Below the pieces are notes generated by a model that worked only from the letters and a program-made list of their open reading frames with translations, did not search any database and was not told where the DNA came from. DNA of 64,000 bases from Tilletiaria anomala UBC 951. Taxonomy: Eukaryota; Basidiomycota; Exobasidiomycetes; Georgefischeriales; Tilletiariaceae. Position numbers and translations under genes: made by a program. The number at the start of each line of letters is the position of its first letter. The first letter of the stretch is position 1. The DNA lies in assembly GCF_000711695.1 (NCBI RefSeq), contig NW_013546951.1:32180-96179 (forward strand), read 5' to 3'. Below, piece by piece: positions 19,107 to 32,198 of this stretch.

Positions 19107-22100
19107 CTACAAAACGTTGCCTTTTGGACGAGTCTGTTTCTGCTTCATCTTCGGTTTGCGCCCAGGCTTTGCGCTACCCTTTCCCCTGCCCCTCCCCGCG
19201 ATTGCGGTTGTTCCAGCGCCTTGCATCTCGTCCGCCATCATCTCTTGCGCCTCGGCAAGACGCTCCTCAAAGGCTCCTGGCCTCGTGCTGTCCCATTTGT
19301 ACTCGTCGACGTCCCAGTCCTCCCCGACTCCGACGGAAAGCGCGCCAGCTCGCCTGAGTCGATCCTTGGTTTGCTTGATGCAGAACTTCACCTCGTCCTC
19401 CGCCGCTTCCCTTCCTTCGATGGAGACGCATCGGTATTTGAGACTGGTCACTTCGCGGAGGAGCTCCCACTGTAGCATTGTGTACCAACCAGTGTGCACC
19501 TGCATCGTGGCATTTACCCGAAATAGGACGACTGAGCTCACGTCGCAGTTTATTCATCAGAGAAGCTACTCACATCGATCCCCTGCCTCAATGCTCGCGG
19601 ACTTGTGTCGTTGACAAGCTCTTGCACTGACGGATCAGTGATGTCCACCAAGAAAAATGAGGCCATATTGTCGTGAATCTTTTTGCCGTCGAAGATATGG
19701 CTTTTGCTGCACAAGCAAAAGAGCAGGGGGAGGGATATGAGATTTGAGCTTTCTGAGCAGATGATCTCATCGAAAGAGGTTGACTCACTTCGAAGTTCCT
19801 GAAGAGCCTGGCCTGGAGCCAGCTTCGCCATCCGCATCCATCGTCCTGTAACGATCATAATCGCCATCGCCACCGCCATCGACGGCCTGGTCCTCTTCTT
19901 CACGCATATCACCATCCCTACCCTCCACCCCTTCGTCCTCATCGTCTTCCAGAAGCGGGGTGGCGTCTTCCGCCTCCTCTGTCCCGTAATGCTTCGTAAT
20001 CTTTCTAGAGCGCCGATAACGCCTTCGCTGATTGAGTGTCCTGAATGAAAGCCGCTGGAAGAAGCGGCTGTTCGGATCAGCGCGGACGTCGTACCCAAAA
20101 CGAACCAGTGAACCTTTGTACGGTCCATCAACTATCTGATACGCGACGAGAGGGATGAGCAGCTTGCTACTCGTGAGCGCTTGGCGATCCTGTTTCGATT
20201 CGAATTGGTTAGTGAGGCGGGCGCGAGACCAGATGGGCTGCTCTTCGAACATTCTTTCCAAACGCTTCAGCAAGTCTTGCTGGACATTCTTGCGCTGAGC
20301 CTCAACATGTGGCGGAGGGCTCAACGGAGTTGGTGCTGTGTTGAGGACGAGATCTTGCTTGCCAACAGGCCGTGACTGTCTGCCCATTTCATCCTCGCCA
20401 CCCTCGTCTGCATCTCCTTCCGAAACTTGATATTCATCATCACCTTCACCTCTGCCTTCCTCGCCGTCTGATGCCTCCTCGCAATTGTTCCCGCGTGCTG
20501 GCCTGGCGAATTGAAAAGCGATGGCCGAGTAGCCCTTCCACGAACGCTCGTTCACCCAGCGACGCCGGACCGTACCGTCACCTTGTGGTGTTTCCAAGAT
20601 GCTGGCGTAGGCATTTTGTCGAAAGCTGGGCGATTCAGGCGAGATATGGACGGTGAGCAGTTGACAAGCAAGCGTCAGGGACTGGCTGAATATGGACTTA
20701 CTAGTATGGGAAAGGTGGGTTTTGCTTCAGGAACCTCGCAGGAGGAATGAGATTGAGGTTGCTCTTCATGAAAGGAAGCATGGCGGGGCCTGCGGCAGCA
20801 TGCGATCTTGCATCCTGAGCCGTCGCGCAGGGCACATTCCTGAGATCTGCAACATGCCTCTTCTTGTCCTTATGAGGTACCATTACCTCTACGAGATAGT
20901 CTTGCAGCTCAGGGTCGAATCGGAATGCACGCAAAGCCTGCGTGTTCATCGTCATCATCGCGGCATGGAGACTGAGTGTCTTATTCCCCGTGCTGGGCCA
21001 CTGTGTCGCTTTGCGACGAAGAACCGTACCGTGAGCGTTGTCCAGCATCGAAGCTGCATATTGTTCTGCGTTCAAAGTAGCGGAATCGCGCCGCTTGCCT
21101 TTAGATCTTGGCCGGGACGTGCGTGCGGCACTCAGCTCTTCATGCATTTCGAACTGCTCGCCGATATCCATTTCACTGTCACAGCTTTCGTCATCTCGGT
21201 GCTGCCTCCTTCCCGCTGCGATTGCATTCTCATCTGACCAATCGGTCCCTTGCCTCAACGGCAGACCAATGGGGGCGTTCGCTTTGAGCACCTCTGAATC
21301 ACCAAGGTGCACATGACCGACCTCCGGCTCGAATGCATATTCCGCCAGCGTCCTGAATCGGACAGTTTGCTTTGCCGTACCGACGAGCTCGATCATATAT
21401 TCCTTGCACACTCCAGCATCTTGCCCGTCTATACCCGTCGCTCCACGCCGCTTCCACTTGCGACGGCGGATGCGGATGATAGGGTTGTTTGTGGCGACCA
21501 CGTTGCCGAGGATCGGGTGCTTGTAGAGGCTGCTGTCGAGCTGGAATTCTGATGGAGTATTGAGAGCAGCCAGGGGCAGCTTCTTGCCAATCTCCGTGAC
21601 TGCATGTTGCGATACGTGATCGTGTCGTGCCTCGCTATCCCGTGCGTGTCCCTTTCCTTTGTACTTGTTCGCGCCATGGGCGCCATTACGCGCAGTATCA
21701 TCGGCTTTGGGCACAGGTGGGTAATACTTTGCACCAAGTCTGCACTCGACTACCTCCGCTCGCCTGTCCAGGAGGTTGGCCATGTGCTCAAGAGCGCTTT
21801 GCGGGTTGCTGAGCGGTGGCGGATCAGGCGAGAGTGTTGCCAGAGCACGTTCAAGACCTGATGGGCCTGGCTTATGCCTTTCCGCGGGTGGCAAAATGAA
21901 ACCGGGATACTCAATGGAAAAGATGTTTCGCGTTGGAATATTCTGCAAAGGTGCGTTCAGCCGCTCATCTCCACCCTTCTTCGATAATAGTGAAAGCGCG
22001 TGCGCTTGTGACGGTGCGTCAATTGCTCTGGCTTTTCCCTTGTCCTTGGTGAGGGTGCTAAACTGCAAGAGCGGCAGACCGTTATTGCTTTCGTGAGCTT

Positions 22101-22431
22101 CACGGGCCTGCTGGGTAGCCTCTTTCAAGAGCCTCTCTTCTTCCTCATCGAAAAATGAAATGCCCTTCTGAGCTGCGCGTGCTTGTCGTTTCAACATTGC
22201 AGCACGAGCCAACGGGGGACGAGCTCGACCAGCCCTATCATCAACATTCGCTGTTGCTCCTTGCTCCTCCACACCAGGAAGGTTCCCGGCGGTGCCGCTA
22301 CCGCGATTGCCATTGGTCTTGGCACTTGGCGAAGGCGAAAGACCATCCAACGAGCGAACTGCGCCTTGAGCGCCTGCCGATACCGCAGTTTCTTCGGCAT
22401 TCCCGCTTCGCGTGGAACGCTGTCCAGACAT
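19107..22431 (-). CDS. TFC1: TFIIIC subunit tau95 (Tfc1/Sfc1, GTF3C5)
   Basis: DNA-binding subunit of the tau-A half of TFIIIC, which recognises the A box of tRNA genes for RNA polymerase III. Exons 20702-22431, 19789-20625, 19574-19706 and 19107-19499 join to 1,030 residues. The N-terminal barrel domain begins at about residue 165 with RNIFSIEYPGFI, the part that pairs with tau55. The family segment around residue 700, RMFEEQPIWSRARL, is followed by LLIPLVAYQIVDGPYKG, LVRFGYDVRADPNSRFFQ and, in the third exon, SHIFDGKKIH. The C-terminal tail is Lys/Gly/Arg-rich and may contact DNA. The first 150 residues and several inserts are low-complexity, so the protein is longer than the yeast one (about 650). 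An AT-repeat TATA-like site is 130 bp upstream. Confidence 0.85.
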
Positions 22432-22561
22432 ACTGTACGCTTTCCCTGCTGCTGCGTTCGCAGACAGCTTCGCTAGCGCTCAGCCTGGCGAACCCTGCGC
22501 ACAGCCGCTTCACCTCCACCTACTTGGGCCGCAGTGGGACTGTCCTACACCAAGCTTTAAC

Positions 22562-22572
22562 CATATATATAT
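22562..22572. promoter_or_regulatory. TATA-like alternating AT tract
   Basis: Alternating TATATATATA in the 648-bp divergent gap between TFC1 (starts 22431, minus) and the small plus-strand gene at 23080. It is symmetric, so it could serve either direction; it lies 131 bp from the TFC1 start. Confidence 0.4.
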
Positions 22573-23079
22573 CTTGTAAGCGCGACGCGACTTGCATCCC
22601 CGTCGGTGACTTCCACTATGCAGTTAATCGCCGATAATGCTAGCGCACGCATCCTTCAACAACACGAGTCAAGGTCACCCAACGTAACCCACTCTCGGAC
22701 GCAAGGTCATCTTATAATGATGTATACAGCTTGGCCTCATTCTCTCTCCGCAAGCTCACGTCGGATGCAGTGTTGAGCGTGCATGGAGGGGAAGAAGTCT
22801 AGATGACATGCAATACTTGATGCCGCCGCTTGTTGAGTCTTCCGTGGCAACGTGGAGTTGTTGATAGGATCGCGCCAAAAGCAACGAACACGGGCCTCTC
22901 AGCCTGATACCTCGCTAGTCGAGGGCGCGCTCATTCCAGGCGAGGAATGAACCTCGGCTCACGCACACCTAGAGCCTACGAGTGTCAGAAAGGTTCACCT
23001 GCAGGCGCTCAACCCGACCACCTGCTGCAACAGCACCGAATCGACAGCCTGCCTGCAAGTCATTAGCCTGTCAGCGAAC

Positions 23080-23679
23080 ATGGGCGGGCGCGACCAAGCT
23101 GAGCTGGGAAAGGCGTGCATCGGTGCGCTGGAGCTTCGACATAACATGCTGGACGATTCATTATCCGAGAGCGAAGAGATGATCCGGCTCGCTCGCGCTG
23201 CGCTCGACAAGGTGGAAGAGATCGTGCAGGCGAGTCTCGTTCAACATCAGGTAGCATCGACAAGTGAGGCTCCTCCGCCAAACTCGCTCAAAGGCTTCGA
23301 CACCCTACCACGAAAGGCACGTGATGAGCTCGAAGGCGTCCAGAGGATGATTAACGACATCATCGCTCGGGTACGGAGCGACAAGATGCGATCTGCTCAG
23401 CTGCGCTCGACCCTCTCCAGCATGAAGGCCGCCGTCGAAAGTGTTAATGCAACAGATTCTTCTGCGTCTATCTTTTTTCGCGCTGCCAATGGCGCCGGAT
23501 CGACGGATTCAGCCGTCGCATCGAGCTCAAAAATGGTCTTGCCTTCTCCCGATCTGTCGAGCGACAGTAGCCTTACAACCAATCTGGAAAGCTCCGATAC
23601 GCTTGCCTCCGAATCGCCGCCTGAAGTCTTGGAGCTTTCAAGGCTCCCTGGAGTCGCAAACTTCTTTCAAGTGGACTGA
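23080..23679 (+). CDS. Uncharacterised 199-residue coiled-coil protein
   Basis: Not recognised. A single uninterrupted frame with codon use (G/C at third positions) like its neighbours. Residues 1-55 and 80-125 are rich in Leu, Glu, Arg and Ala in heptad-like spacing (SESEEMIRLARAALDKVEEI and LEGVQRMINDIIARVRSDK), suggesting helical coiled coils; the remainder is Ser/Ala/Pro-rich and probably disordered, ending VANFFQVD. No signal peptide, membrane segment or cysteine cluster is visible. It diverges from TFC1. It could be an adaptor or complex subunit, but nothing in the sequence fixes the role. Confidence 0.5.
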   Translation: MGGRDQAELGKACIGALELRHNMLDDSLSESEEMIRLARAALDKVEEIVQASLVQHQVASTSEAPPPNSLKGFDTLPRKARDELEGVQRMINDIIARVRSDKMRSAQLRSTLSSMKAAVESVNATDSSASIFFRAANGAGSTDSAVASSSKMVLPSPDLSSDSSLTTNLESSDTLASESPPEVLELSRLPGVANFFQVD

Positions 23680-25823
23680 GAACGGACATGGAGACTCAAC
23701 GCGCCCAGGCGAGTACTTACGCGGTCAAGTCTTAACCCTCCCGCCAATCCACTGCACATATGTGACGTTGGCGCCGAGACTCGAGAGGCGCCACCGCCCC
23801 ACTGCACAAGCCATCAGTTTTTCCTTTCGCATTGCTCACATCTCAGCAAGTTGATCATGATCATTTCTCATTGCACGGCAAAGTTACAAAATCAAGCATA
23901 TGTACACTAGAGATTCCGTTTAACGAGCAATACCCATGCCTTTGAACCCTGCGTCAGCTCACCGCGACTTCTGAGACTGGTTCGAGAGACTCTCTTGTGC
24001 AACGTTGTATGCGAGAATGACGGGAAAAGCCCATGAAACTGCGTATAGCACTGTACGCATTGCACCAGAAATCATCCTTTAGAATACGGGAGCTGCTGAC
24101 CCCGCTTCAGCTAGAAAATCCAGATGGCTCACCGAGTCTGTACAGCGCCATACGTAGCATGAAAATCTGTTTCTTTCTTTTCTTCCGCTAGCCCTTACTC
24201 GAGACATGGCTTGATTGATGCGAATGTACTCCAGGCCATAGCGAAGCGTTAGGGCAGTTGACGAGAACACGACGCATGCACAGTTTTTGCCCCATCACTA
24301 GTCGAACTGCCATGCTTAATCGCCAAGTCGGTCTTCACTTTTCCTTTGCAGCCCGCCTGTGCCACCACGACACTCCCACCATAGTGCTCAATGAAGAATC
24401 GCAGGTGTTCGGCGTAACTGAGCATTCCCATGCGTAACAGGTGTGACTGCCATTTGGTCATCGGTGCCTACGGCACAGGCGTCACAAAGGCCCAGCTGAA
24501 CCTCTGGATGTCGTGGAGCGCGAAAATCCCCGAACGGCTGACGCTGACCCGGCATGCAGGCTAGAGGCGAATGGAAGATCCAACTGAATGGTGTGCAATG
24601 TAACTGCTCCGCTTGCGAACAGGTTGACCTTGGAAAGCGACGGAGCGACCAGCGTTGTGGGCGAGACAGAGCCTGCGTTGCACGAGACTTCATTGTTTCT
24701 TAACAACTGTAGCCAGCCTCTACGTCCTCGAGAGTCCCTACAGAGCTGAAATTTATGTTGAGCCTGAAAATGAAGAGAAATAAACAGCGTGTATGAAGTG
24801 AGTCAATATCCGCAGGGCGGCTGCTCGCGCCGCGCGTTGCGCCTTCCGCTCATGCACTGCTCGCTCCTATAGACTCAAGCGTCCATACCTCTTATCCATC
24901 ATTAAGGTCTCTCATTAGTTTACCTTTTGTTGTCAACTTGTCCGACGATCGCCGTCTCCTGGAGTCCTTCGCCTGACGGATTTCAAAGGATCTCGCCTGC
25001 GTTGGTCGTCGCTACGCTCTTTCGTCACCGATCCAGGCGTCCTCCTTTTTCAGCGTTTCGGGCTTCCCGTTGGGATGAGTCTGGCCACCAGTTGGCTCGA
25101 AGAATTTGGGATGACGCTCAGCTCCCAAAACGTCGCCTCGAGTGAGTTGGCATGCTCTTCAATCTCTCATGCTGCTTTGCAATACCCGCTCGGGCTTATG
25201 TCTACTCATCACCGAATTACTGTCTGCAATACAGTGCGGTCGCTAATGTACTTGTTCTTGATCCTGCCGAGGCCGGCTTGTGTTCTTGATCACAGAAATT
25301 GTGGCCATGGTGCTTCACTATGCACCATCTTGACGATGATGTTGCCAAGCCGATATGGATGTTAACACGAAACGAGATATATGGGTTGCGACATCCTGAA
25401 AGCTCCACATTGCCACTATTTATAGAAGATTGTGAATGGCGTGTGTTCCGGTGGGGTCGTTCTCGGCCGATAGGGCTTGCTTGCGTCCTCGACCCTCGTG
25501 ACGCGTCGCAAAGTGGGTCGCGTAGTACGCGACGCGACTCGACTCTCAGCAGTGATAGAGTGCGCCATCCATACAGTCAGTAATCTATGCACGGCGTTTG
25601 CGAAACGATGGCACGCCCCTCCTATCCTCGTCCCAGTCTCAACCACGTATATTCTTGTTACCTGGTCAAGACGTGGATGAAACGCAGAGGAGGAAGCTAC
25701 GAGCAAAGAGAAGCTGGCGCCATATCCCCCGACCCTCCTCTGCCTCCAGTGCTGTCGTGATCACGTGCGAGCGAGCCAAAGGGTGCACTCGACGACACCT
25801 GCTCCTCTCCTTGTTTCGCCAGC
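23680..25823. other. 2.1-kb intergenic stretch, no gene resolved
   Basis: Only short overlapping open frames on both strands. A short plus-strand start near 25078 (SLATSWLEEFGMTLSSQ, followed by GTGAGT-like bases) might be a first exon, but no continuation was found. No tRNA-like or repeat structure recognised. The right end is the POL12 promoter. Confidence 0.4.
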
Positions 25824-28733
25824 ATGTCGACCGCCGGGATGAGGGTGAAGCTTGACATTAAGAAGCAGTTCCACAAGCAGCTCGAGGGATTGCCGTCAAA
25901 GAGAGAGATGGATGCGGTTCTCGATGAAGGTGAGCGCGCTCTTTGGCCTGAACCTTGCACAGACCACTGGTTGGTATCTGACTTGCATATTTCATCGGCC
26001 TCGGTCCGCTTGCCCAAACAGCTTTGTCCATATGCCAGAAATGGGCTATTAGCCCTGAAGATCTTTACTTCCAGTGGGAGGCGTACAGCATGGACCACGA
26101 CGATGCGGCGCTCAGCAGCGAGAACATGCGCTCGCTCAGGCGTGTGGTGGAGCAGCGCCAATTAGCAAAAGCGCAAGCTACACCCCGCGCTGGTGCTCCC
26201 GGGGCCAAGTCAGCAAAAAACGGATTACTGAGCACTGGCAAGAAGGCGAGAGCCAGCTTTGGTAGCTTGTGAGTACTTACTCAGGCCATGCTCTAATAGT
26301 GGTCGCGAAAGGGCGCGCTGATTGCACAGCTTATTGCCAACGCGTTTGCAGACTTGGCGGCGACCCCACTTCTGGCAGTCCACGTACAGATCCAATCACC
26401 CCCTCCCGACCGCCCTCGCACACATACGGCAGCACTCATCACCGCGTCAGTAGCAGTGGTGGCTCGTCAAAGCACGACACTTCCAAAACTCCTCTTGCGT
26501 CACGCGAGAACTTGGTGAAACGCAGCACAATCCTCCCACAGTGTGAGTCGTCTCGGAGCGTCATCCAGATGTAGACCTACCTCTGCCATGGAAGAAAGCG
26601 AGAACTGATCTGTATGCCGTCCTGACTGATATGCAATATCCAGCAAAACAAGGACAAGAGCGCATGGACATCGACATGGATGACAGGTATGACCTAGGCG
26701 ACAAATCTGCCGACATTCGAGGCGCGACTCTGCGGCGTGAACATGCATCTCTCGAATCCCAAGCGATCGAAGTCGAAGGCATCAAAGCCGCTGCTGACGA
26801 CCGACACCATCACCTCCCCTTCCAAGTCATTGACACTCTCAATGCCCATCTTGACACCCACGTCGATCCGGCTGTCAGGAAGGGGAAGGTCTTCTTAGGC
26901 ATGAGCATCGAGCCGGAAAAATGGGCGTATCGGTACATGTTCGAGCAGAAGAGAGCCTACACTGCGGGTGAGTGGGTGTCGAGCAAGCAAAATCTCATCG
27001 AAACCTCCCAAGCTGAGTCACTAGCTGGCCTCGACAGCTCTTGACGAGCGCATCGATCGCATGGCCGATGTGATCGAAGAATTTTACGAGCTAGGACCCA
27101 ACCCATTTGGCGACCCCACGGTGCCATCGCAGGACGACATTTATGTCGTCGGCCGCATCTGTCCCGCTGTGCCGCCGCCAGTGGAGGTGGCATCCGTCAT
27201 GGAGACAGCTCGGTGGGCGAAGACGGGCGTACCGAAGCTCAGCGAGGCTGGAGTTGTGCTAGAGACCAGCAAGAAGATGGGTGATGGCGAGCGCGTCTCG
27301 CTCATGTTTGAAGCGGACTGCAAGGTCAGGCGTAGTCCGCCGGCGCCTGGGGCAAAATTCGGTGATGAGGATGACGGACTTTTGCGAACGGACCGCTTCG
27401 GTATCTTTCCCGGTATGCTCGTCGGGCTCAAGGGACGGAATGGGACGGGCGACGCGTTTTCCGTGCAAGAGGTCTTACTGGTGAGTGGGCGTTTGAGAGA
27501 AGTCAAAAACGTCATGTTCGCGTGCTGAGGCAGGTCCCTTATTCTGCGACCTCGCAGCCACCTAGATTACCCGAAGGCACAGAAGAGATGAGACAGCTAG
27601 AGAAGTTTCAGTACAGCACCAAGAGCATGAATGGCCAACCGATGAAGATGATGGTTGCCGCAGGACCTTTCACTTCCGACTCAGACTTAACCTTCGGTCC
27701 GCTGGAAGCCATCATTCAGCAAGCTCTCAGAGACACCCCGGATATCCTGATCCTCCTTGGCCCCTTCTTGTCGCGCTACCATCCTATACTTCAATCCGGT
27801 CATGTCGACGAATTCCCGGAGGATATCTTCAGAAAGAGGGTCAGCGATCGTTTGGACGAGCTTTTGAAGGCGACCAAAGGCAGCGGACTGAGGATTGCGC
27901 TGGTGCCAAGTACAAAGGATATTGTATCGGCGCATGCTGCGTTCCCACAACCGATGTTCGAGCACAATTCGAAAAGCGATACAAGTTTAGGAATGTTTGA
28001 CAAGAGGACAAGCCTTCCTGTGAGTACGCATAGTTGATCATCCCTGTCATGTACAGTTGGTTGATTGCTCTCTTGTGGGTGCGTACAGGATGACAAGCGT
28101 CTCTTCCGCTTGCCGAACCCGTGCGCAGTCTGGATTAACGAATGCTTTGTCGGTCTGTCGACGGCAGACGTGCTCAGAGATGTACGGTCAGAGGAGATGG
28201 TAATCCAGGTCGAAGATATCAAAAGCTCGAACGCGTTTGAGACTGCTACACCTGACCCTCTTCTGAGAGTCTGTGGTCATATTATCAGCCAGCGATGGTG
28301 AGTTGCCTTTTCAAGCGCAGCATCGTTCTCCTGGTAAAAATTTCGATTAGCTGATCTGATTGTCGTCGCTGATTGTCCACCTCGCAGCTTCTACCCGCTC
28401 TACCCGTCCTCCCCGGCTTCCAATCCTCCCCTGCCGCTCGACATATCTCACGCACACCTGGCGGACTTTGTCACTGTCACGCCTGACATTCTCATCCTTC
28501 CGTCGGTGCTGAACCCATGCAGCAAACTGCTCGACCCAACTATCTGCGTCAATCCAGGTGCCGCTGGTGGCAGGAAGGGCGACCGTGGCGGAACAGTCGC
28601 CATGGTCACCATTCGACCGCAGCAGGATTTGCGCGAGATCATCGAGCAGGCAAAGTGTGCTGGACAGTCGGAGAGGGACCGTATCGGATATGATATCCCT
28701 GGCAGGACGAGAGTGGACATTCTCAAGCTGTAA
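25824..28733 (+). CDS. POL12: DNA polymerase alpha-primase B subunit (Pol12)
   Basis: Regulatory subunit that tethers DNA polymerase alpha-primase during initiation and telomere replication. Exons 25824-25929, 26022-26268, 26352-26542, 26644-26967, 27038-27480, 27534-28019, 28089-28297 and 28388-28733 give 783 residues (human 598, yeast 705). The N-terminal helical domain has ALSICQKWAISPEDLYFQWE; a Ser/Thr/Pro-rich linker follows; the OB fold includes FGIFPGMLVGLKGRNGTG and VQEVLL. The C-terminal inactive phosphoesterase domain has MVAAGPFTSDSDLTFGPLE, DILILLGPFLSRYHP, PSTKDIVS, RLPNPCAVWINE, RCFYPLYPSSP and DFVTVTPDILILPS, ending with CVNPGAAGGRKGDRGGT. Every exon junction keeps phase. Eight exons make it the second most interrupted gene here. 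Confidence 0.95.
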
Positions 28734-29456
28734 ATGAAACAAGCATTGGCTATTGTATTTCTACACATCTTCCCACGTTTCGATTCTTTTCGACTTAGTA
28801 ACGATTGGAAGTCATCGGCCACCATTCCAGTGGCATTCAATTGACCTGCCGTCGAATGTCGTCCAACCAGGATTTTGTGACATGTTAGTTCTCGTTTGCC
28901 CCAGCAGAAGCTTGGCACGACCTCAAGGCTGGCGTTCCTTTCTCTCACCGCTTTGCTTGATTCTCGTGACAGCGTCTGCGGTTCAGCGGCCATTTCCTCT
29001 TCTTTACCTTTGCGCTAAGCTCAAACATGCGTGTTGCAAGAAGCCCAGTCGCGTCACAAACGCGCAAACGTCGGTTCAATTGGAGCGGTGTCAACGTGCC
29101 GACGGCTTTCAGCAACCTTTCGTTGTTTGATGTTTGCACATCGACAGCGATGGGTTATCTCAAAGCAAACGTGATTGTCATACTCCGTTTCAAGCAATCG
29201 ATCTGCTGTGCGACACTGAAGTTCTTCTGCAAACGACTCTGCTGCATCCACTGCCTTCTCTGTTCCCTGTTTGCTAATCTCTCCTGTCTCCAGAGTTCTT
29301 GCTGTTGTGATTCAATTGGAAAGGCAGAGCTGAGAAAGATGCTGGCATATAATCAGCTCCGACTACGCAGATTGGTCATGCCCGTCTCCGTGAACGCGAA
29401 TCTGACGGCTGACTTGCTTGAGATTGCAACACCTAAGCCCTCAGACTTGAAGCACG
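28734..29456. other. Intergenic between POL12 and the 816-residue orphan
   Basis: About 720 bp. A plus-strand open frame from 29027 has no recognisable motif and an ordinary-looking composition; it could be an unrecognised upstream exon of the next gene. An in-frame stop at 29448-29450 just before ATG 29457 supports that start if no intron intervenes. Confidence 0.4.
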
Positions 29457-32034
29457 ATGCTCATCGGACGGTTGATCGCTCGCAACGGCTCGGCTCAATC
29501 AAAGGAGGCCCTGGTGGGAAAGTCGACAAGGAGAGCTGAGCAACCTGTTCCCGTTGACCTCGTAAGGCCCGCATCCTCGCCAACTGTCGCATCAAATGAA
29601 CTCGAGTGCCACCCCAAAGTCACCTCAAGAGCCAATACTTCATCGCCTGCCTCGTCTAACCAGTTCCGTTCGTTGCGCGCCACTTTAGCCGCCAACCGTG
29701 CTAACACCGCACAGGGACTCGCCACCATCGATCTGTTGGTAGCGCCGATGGACCTGACCAGTGAAGAACTGTCGCGGTGGCTCATGCGCGGCGGTGGTGC
29801 TGAGCGAGGAGCAGAGATCAGCGAGGCGAGCAGCCCTACGACTGTGTCTGCCGAATCATTCAGCTCGTTTCCAGAGGAGAACGAAGCATTGAAAGAATGC
29901 CGAGCCGACGTGCAGAGGGAAAATGGCAACGAGGCAAGGGTGGTTAAAGCAGACGATGCCGGACGGGTTTCCTCACACGCTTTGCGCGAAGGGTGAGCCC
30001 AAGAGAGCGCGACTCCTGGACATGGGATCTGAAACTCTGCATCCTTCAGGAGCAAGGCTTCAAGCTCTAGCCTCGGCCTCCACCAGCGCACATCGTGCTT
30101 CTCACGTGGAACCAGTAGCATATCCACCCTGAATTTCGACCTTGATCCCACGCCAGTCAGCACGCGTTACCCTGCTACGATCCCACCGATGCGATTACCT
30201 CGCAGCACTCCAAGATCTTCCCCTGCCTCATCAGTGGCCAGCATGTCTTCGAGCAGCGGATCTCAGTCCAACAAACCGGTCGGTACGACGAAGCCCACGA
30301 GTAAGGCTACGCACGATGGCCCTCAGCTGCTGCCTTTCGGCTTCACCGCTCATGAAGCTACCGGCACTGCGAGAAGGAAAGGCGAGTCAGATCAAAGCCT
30401 TATCGCTCCAGAATTTCACTCTCTGCTTTCAAACGTGTGGGAGCCTGAGAGGATACGTATGAGATCGGAAGAAGCACATGTGCTCGCGCGCGAGTCTCAA
30501 GCTAGTGAAACTGGACTAGCTCCTTCTCATGAGCGCGTCGAGTTCCCCTTTAAAGTTGCTTCGTCATTGCATCTTCCACAGCAGCCGCAAGGACTGCGTC
30601 TCCGGAGTGATCCCTCATCTGAAATAGTAAGCCGCAAAGACTGGCCCGGGACAGCCAACGATGCGGGCCGATGGACAGCCCCACCCGAGGCGTCAAAACT
30701 CGCGTTCAAGAAAAAGCGCAGCTCTATTCCCTTTCCTGCCTGTCCTGATGTGGCGTCCAGCCCACGCTCGTCACTCGTCATGCCATTGATACTGGAGAGC
30801 TCTATGGGCATGAGGGCCTTGGGGAATGACATCAGGGAAGAGTTGGCACTATCTCCATCATCTGCTCAATCCACCGCGGTCGCTCATCCAACAAGCGATC
30901 GGTCGTCATTGCAACACCCATTCGAGCGACATTCGCCTCCAACGGAATCGTCTGCTGCTGTTTCTCGCTTCATCGAGCTTTCAACGCCACGCAGCAGTCT
31001 GCTCTTGGATCTCGACTCGACGTTGGTTGGCAATCCCGCTGAGGATGCAAACGACAAGGTGGACATGAGACTTTTGCCTCCCTCTGACCGCAGCCACTTC
31101 GCAGACGCATCGCGCTCAGCAGTTTGGGTAAGTGTCGCCGCCTGCATACACACACGGGATTGAGCACTAACACCATCCTGCTCCTTTGCGCACCCAGCTT
31201 TGCATCGAGTCGTTACTGTCCATCTTGGACAACAGGGCGATGCACCCGTTTCTGCTTGACCTCGTTTCAAGGCAGATCGCAGCCTTCATGTGGCTGGCTG
31301 ACGACTCATTGCTGGGAGCTCGTGTACTCATAAAGCTGTCGCAGAGCACCGAGCAATGGACACTGCACAGAGAGCAACTTCGCGAAGATATCCTCAAGAT
31401 GCGCCTGCTCAAAGGCGGCAGACCGGAACGATCTCCGTTCTTGGTCGAGGCTCGTGCGGCTCTCGCGGAGTACCTGGGCCTATCGACGCAGCACGCTGGT
31501 CCATTTCCGCTCATTACCAAGGCTTCTAAGGCCATCAGTAAGCGAATGTGGACGCGGCGTTTGCAAAACATGGTCAACAAAACGACCCGCCACACATCTC
31601 CGCCTGGCCTCAATCCCCAGTCGATGGATCAGAAAGCACAGCGTTTATCCGATCTCGTGGCAGTATTGCTAGACAAGGGGCGCAATTTGAACTCTCGTAA
31701 ATTGCCGATGGTGTCCAAGGAGGACGCCAAGGAGCTCATGCACCAGATCGTCGTCCTCTTGGCGCTCGGCGATACGATGCATTCATTCCAGCCCAAATGG
31801 ACAGACCTGAGCATCCTTCGCATGATGCTAGAAGCTCGAAAGGCCAAATTCTCCCCGCGTCTGCTCTTGGTGATCTCCGCTAGTATCCAAGCATATTACG
31901 CCATGAAGCTTCCCAGCGCGAAGCTGCTTCCTAGGCACCCGAACGTTGTAGAGGCTTTCGGTGCCATTCTAGATTTAAAATCCACAGCCCTCAACGCAGG
32001 GGCTGCAAGCTTACTTCACAATATGTTCGCTTGA
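29457..32034 (+). CDS. Uncharacterised 816-residue protein
   Basis: Not recognised. Exons 29457-29992, 30050-31127 and 31198-32034 join in frame through GT-AG introns of 57 and 70 bp to 816 residues. The first two thirds are Ser/Pro/Arg-rich and probably disordered (SPASSVASMSSSSGSQSNKP). The last 270 residues look folded and helical, with LCIESLLSILDNRAMHPFLL, DLVSRQIAAFMWLADDSLLG, LREDILKMRLLKGG and a hydrophobic end LDLKSTALNAGAASLLHNMF. No catalytic motif, membrane segment or zinc site is visible. It converges on PSD1. The helical C-terminus could be a protein-binding repeat domain, but that is only an impression. Confidence 0.6.
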
Positions 32035-32198
32035 TCGCGCCCGCCCTCCCATCTCGCCATGTAGCCCGCAACATAGACGCAGCTGCTCCGCTCCTGAGAA
32101 CTATTTCGCTATTTCTCTTGTAATCGATTTGACTTGTACAACCTTGCTTTGCATGTACGCATTGAGCGTTGATGCAATGGCATGTACCTTTTGCGGCA

